From the NCBI GenBank assembly GCA_946699065.1, contig CAMPDV010000839.1:1-64000 (forward strand): a DNA stretch of 64,000 nt, given 5' to 3'. The notes under the pieces were generated by a model, which searched no databases, was not told the origin of the DNA, and saw only the letters and a program-made list of their open reading frames with translations. This document shows, piece after piece, positions 59,975 through 64,000 of the stretch (position 1 is the stretch's first letter; each line of letters begins with the position of its first letter). Origin of the DNA: Loxodes magnus. Lineage: Eukaryota; Ciliophora; Karyorelictea; Loxodida; Loxodidae. The position numbers and the translations under genes are program-made.

Positions 59975-60898
59975 ATGCTAGAATTAAAATCACAACAAAA
60001 ACTAATTGGTCATATTTTTTAAGATTTACAGAAATGATTGCTATTTATTCTTTAGAAACATGCTTTGCAACATTGGGAATCTTATTTTTATTGAGTTGAG
60101 CTGATATAGACGTGCGCTTGCTTTGATGCTTCAATATAAAGAATATCAAAAAGAAATCGGCAAGTTGTGTTAAGTTTTATTAGATTTTTTAACCTATTTA
60201 TAAGGATAAGTCTATTGATATGAATAGAAAAAATTTTATCATGCCAACAAGCTGTCTTTATTTTTATTTATGCTTTTCCTGATTGCTTAAATTATTTACC
60301 TAAAATTATTAATCTTCATCTATTTGAATCTTCAAAAATTTATTCTTTAGATGAAGTTTTTCTCTTAAAATAACTTTTCTCTTATTTCATTTATTTAAAT
60401 GATAGCATAAAATTACTTTTGTCTTAACTAATTTTATTCTTTTATCTTGCCATAGAAACTGTAATAAATAACTTTAAACGATATCTTTATTTCTGCTCCA
60501 TTCTTAAAAATTAAGAAATTGAAAGCAGAATTAATAATTTTTTCTACTATAATTATGTTTTTTCTTCTAATTTAACCTAATAATTTTGCAAACTTTGGTT
60601 TAAGACTATAAATCCGTAGCTGTAAAGCTAGTCACAAGTTTTATTTTAATTTTATATCTTGTCGATTTTATTTTAGAATCATGTTTATATTTAATACTAA
60701 TATGAAACAATTTTTATCATTAGTATTTAATTGTTTAAATATTAAAAAAATGAAAAACTCAGTATATAGTTATATATGCAAGTTAATTTATACTAAATGA
60801 AATTTATCAAACTTCCACTTTATAAGGAAAAATATAATTCCAGAGAAAAATTAGACTTAATGCAAATTTTATTTAAAAAAGTGAAAAAATTTAATTGA
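59975..60898 (+). CDS. Hypothetical helical protein starting next to the element
   Basis: ATG 59975 lies 21 bp beyond the right end of the inverted-repeat element. The frame reads MLELKSQQKLIGHIFQDLQK, then long amphipathic and hydrophobic helices (QHWESYFYWVELIQ, IRFFNLFIRISLLIW, SLDEVFLLKQLFSYFIYL), with TGA as Trp several times. The coding character is good to about 60620; beyond that it is AT-rich until TGA 60896-60898 (307 residues). No family recognised. Other frames are open over parts of it, including an ATG at 60034. Confidence 0.48.
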
Positions 60899-62558
60899 AA
60901 TTTTTTTTCGAATCTAGTTTGAAATATAAAATTTCGAAATTTTTTTTTCAAATAAGTCTTCAAACTTGAAGTAAGCAAATAAAAACATAAAATAGAAATG
61001 AAATTCTAATTATAATCTAGTTTAGAAATTGATTTTAGCATTATTTACTACTCCAAATTTAAAAATTAGTATGCTTATTTTTTCTCTCCAGCTTTTAGAG
61101 TGAAATAATAGAAGCAAATGAAATACTAACAATATATTACATAAAAAATTTTATAATTAAAGCAAATTAAAATTCTACATTCGCGACTCCAAGAATAGTT
61201 AATATTATTTCGCTGAATTTTGTTTTTTATTTTTTTTAAATTAAATATTTTTCAATTAATACCTCCTTAAAGAAAATATTATGTCAAGATTTTTTTAATT
61301 AAATTTACCCAGAATGATTTCTCCTTTTTTTAAGCTCAGCTTTCTAAATTTTTAATTAAAAAGAACAATTTTTAATTAACTAATTATTTTTTATTTATTC
61401 TATATAATTTTTAAATCCTATATCTATTTATTCATATAGAAATGAATGCTCTTAATATCAAGAAAGTTATTATCCAAATATAAAATATCTATTTAATTAT
61501 ATTTGAGACTTTAAGGCATAATTATTTTCAAATTTCAATTCTTTCAAATAATAAGCTATTATTAAAGTTTTTAGCTTTAATCATTTTTATATTTCTAAAA
61601 ATAACTAACTTATCTCCAAACTTAGTAACTATTTAATAAGTAAATTCATTGTTGCTTTCATAAAATATAAAGATTATAATTTAAATCAAAATTAGATTTA
61701 AAAAGGAGATAATTTGTCTATGAGAAATGTATGAAAATTATTTGAATTATTTAAAATCTTAAAAATTTAGAATTTTCCATTTATTAATAATTTCAACCTT
61801 AAAAATCGTTACATTATAGACAACTTAAACATACAAATTATAAAAAATGTAAGATAAATTTTCCTATATTTTCTATTTATTTACCTAGCAAACCTTAGCT
61901 AAAAATAATCTTAAAGCTAATTCCCAGTGATGAAAGCTATTAATTAAATTTATACTAGTTTTGCATTAAAGATTATTCTTATTTTTGCTTTAAATAAAAC
62001 TTAATTATTGCATTTATTGTAGTTAAGGAAACCCATTTTCAATTTTAAAGCTTTAACTATTCTTAACTTTTATTAACAATTAACTTTTAATAATTTCCTT
62101 TTATTATATAGAACTACTATGCTAAATTAAAAATAGAACTTTATTTACAAACCTCTTAGCATATGATACTCAAAGCTTTTCTATCTAATATTTAATATTA
62201 AAGCTCTTTTAATTTAGACGTTTGTAGGATTTAATTATAGTTGCTTATGATTTAAGAGAAAAGATTTATTTAAGATATACAGAAATTAAGTTTATTAGAT
62301 TTAACCTATGAAAGGAAATATTTCTAATTTTATACAAGGTTATATGAAATAATTGTTAGGTATTAATTAATATCTAAATACATACTAAAAGCAATTTATT
62401 ATTAAACTAGTTGTTTAATCCTTTTCATAAGAGATAAGGCTAGTTTTAAATTACTTAGATTTAAAGCTAATTTAAATTAATAACTTGCTTCCTTTTTATT
62501 AATTTCCTTAGTGTAGATAAACTTAATTAGTTTAAATAAAAATTACAAGAGAATAAAA
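60899..62558. other. AT-rich spacer
   Basis: About 1.65 kb with long T and A runs and no gene. Confidence 0.5.
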
Positions 62559-64000
62559 ATGGATTAATTGAAGTGTACATGCCCATAAGGCTAAATATGT
62601 CCTTAGCATTTATAAAATACTTAATCTCCTAGCAATGCTGAAGAAACTAATTAACCGACAAATCAATCAACTGAATTTGAAATTTGCTAAGAGCATGGTA
62701 ATGAAAAGAGAAATTATTGCAAAAACCATAACTAGGAGTTGTGCATTAACTGCTTACAATAAAAACATCCAAGTTGTGAAATTCTTGAAATTAGGAATAT
62801 TAAGGAAATACTAATTAAGCAATATTAAGAATAATTAAAATAGCTTGAAGACTATAAGAAATCTCAGAGGCAGAATTTAAATTATTAACTATCAACAATA
62901 GAATAAGAAATCTAAATTTAAGAAAATCTATAAAGATAGCTTTTGATTTAATTTGAGGAGAGAACCATTAGTAATATCTAAGAGTTTATTATTGATAAAT
63001 AAATAAAAATATCTTAAGAAAAAAATAATCAGATAGAAAAAAATAGAGATATAATGAAGTAATAAGAAGATTATATTTATAAAGAAATGGATAATGTAAA
63101 AAGTTAAAAGTATAAAACAACATCTGATATTACTAATCTAATACAAAATATTTAAAATATGCCTAAAAATAAAACTAAAAATCCTTTTTAAAAGAAAAAA
63201 TAAAAAGATTAATAATAGATTATTTAAGAAACCAATGAAGAAATGCTCTAATTTTTGTTTGAGAGTGAGTTAAAATATTAAACCATATAGATACAAGAGT
63301 AAAAGTCCAGTTTTTAATAGGAGCTTTAATAAAAAAAATTATAGCTAAAATAAAATTAGAAGATAAGTGAATAATAAGAAGAAAATTATTAAGTCCAAAG
63401 CAGCAATTAATATCAGAACACTATTTAAATTCAAGATGATAATTCTATAATGTACTTAGAGAGCTATTAACAAATGGAAGATAAATAAAAAATATGCTTT
63501 TTGGAATAATAAATTAAGTAGTTAAAATTGAACTACACGAAGAACATTGTTCATAGATTTGAGTATAAGTCTAATAAACTTCATACCTATTGCCATGAAA
63601 ATAATATATATAAATGCTTATAAATTGATTAAGAAGTACCAATTTTTCATAGAAGTATTTAACATTTAGAGAAATTCTATTTAATCGGCGGAGAAGTTTC
63701 GAATAGTTAAAACCAAATCGAATCAAGTAATAAAGTATATGAAGTGGATTATGATGGTAGATCCAAACAGCTATCAAATCTTAATCAAGCTAGAAGCAGT
63801 TGCGGAGTAACTGTAGCAAAAGATACCATCTTCGTAGTAGGAGGAACTTTCTTTAGCTAAAGCATTCACTAAACTAATAAGAATAAAAAATGCATTGATA
63901 ACGTAGAAAGTTTGGATATCAAAGGAAACGATAGATGAAAAATTTGTTCGTCTCTACCAATAAAACTGAGAAACATGACTTTAGGAAGTGACAAAGAGGA
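62559..64000 (+). CDS. B-box, coiled-coil and Kelch-repeat protein (TRIM-like), 3' end outside window
   Basis: ATG 62559; 480 codons visible, one internal TGA as Trp. A Cys-rich start (CTCPQGQICPQH) is followed at ~40-75 by a B-box zinc finger: ICQEHGNEKRNYCKNH and LCINCLQQKHPSC. Next is ~250 residues of Gln/Lys/Glu coiled coil. From residue ~365 Kelch-type blades begin: FYLIGGEV, a YEVD strand, LNQARSSCGVTV and IFVVGGT, then a DRWKICSSLP strand whose Trp is TGA, at the place where Kelch repeats carry a conserved Trp. This layout occurs in ciliate and protist TRIM-like proteins; no RING is seen at the N-terminus. Kelch propellers bind protein partners. Confidence 0.82.

Noticed and set aside
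1-64000. rRNA, tRNA and CRISPR arrays
   Set aside because: No GC-rich island with tRNA boxes or rRNA sequence and no regularly spaced repeats were seen, although a tRNA scan was not possible.

Overview
The window looks like ciliate nuclear DNA, most likely from a karyorelictean such as Loxodes. Real genes read straight through TAA and TAG as glutamine. TGA has two meanings: it encodes tryptophan inside genes and is also the stop at the end of every gene model here. The best evidence is the Na+/K+-ATPase-like gene at 10216-14118, the four-SPRY gene at 48403-50910 and the eIF5 pair, where internal TGA codons align with Trp positions of relatives or with TGG in sister repeats, yet the proteins end at TGA where their families end. 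Introns, where needed, are mostly 16-17 nt with GT...AG ends (one is 25 nt). The DNA is very AT-rich and eukaryotic in layout: single genes on both strands, no operons, long AT-rich spacers.

Layout. 1-1976: decayed LINE. 1978-14318: an inverted duplication of a P-type ATPase gene; the left arm is a broken copy and the right arm an intact one, and between them lie an MLF-family gene and a MYND/RING gene. 14515-20000: a decaying MORN-repeat gene, an unknown small basic protein and a transportin-3/importin-13-like karyopherin. 20900-26710: a degenerate histidine-kinase-type ATPase protein divergent from a PAP2/PDCT-like lipid phosphotransferase, a small ORF, a four-pass membrane protein and an XK-related protein. 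29435-38023: an AIFM3-like Rieske flavoprotein, a coiled-coil protein with three 17-nt introns, a PIERCE1-like axonemal protein and eIF5. 38024-50910: mostly spacer, with small hypothetical genes, a Gln-rich protein, a second diverged eIF5 that has lost its GAP arginine, and a membrane-anchored protein with four SPRY domains. 53050-55545: a second decayed LINE. 56241-59954: a 3.7-kb element with terminal inverted repeats and TA flanks, carrying unrecognised ORFs. 59975-60898: a hypothetical gene starting 21 bp past that element. 62559 to the end: a B-box/coiled-coil/Kelch protein cut by the window edge.

The genes do not form one pathway. Themes are ion and lipid membrane proteins, translation initiation, nuclear transport, ubiquitin-type zinc proteins and cilia. 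In AT-rich DNA with TGA as the only stop, open frames arise easily by chance, so I relied on family matches, compact ends and composition rather than openness. I saw no rRNA, tRNA or CRISPR array. All identifications come from reading the sequence; no database search was run.
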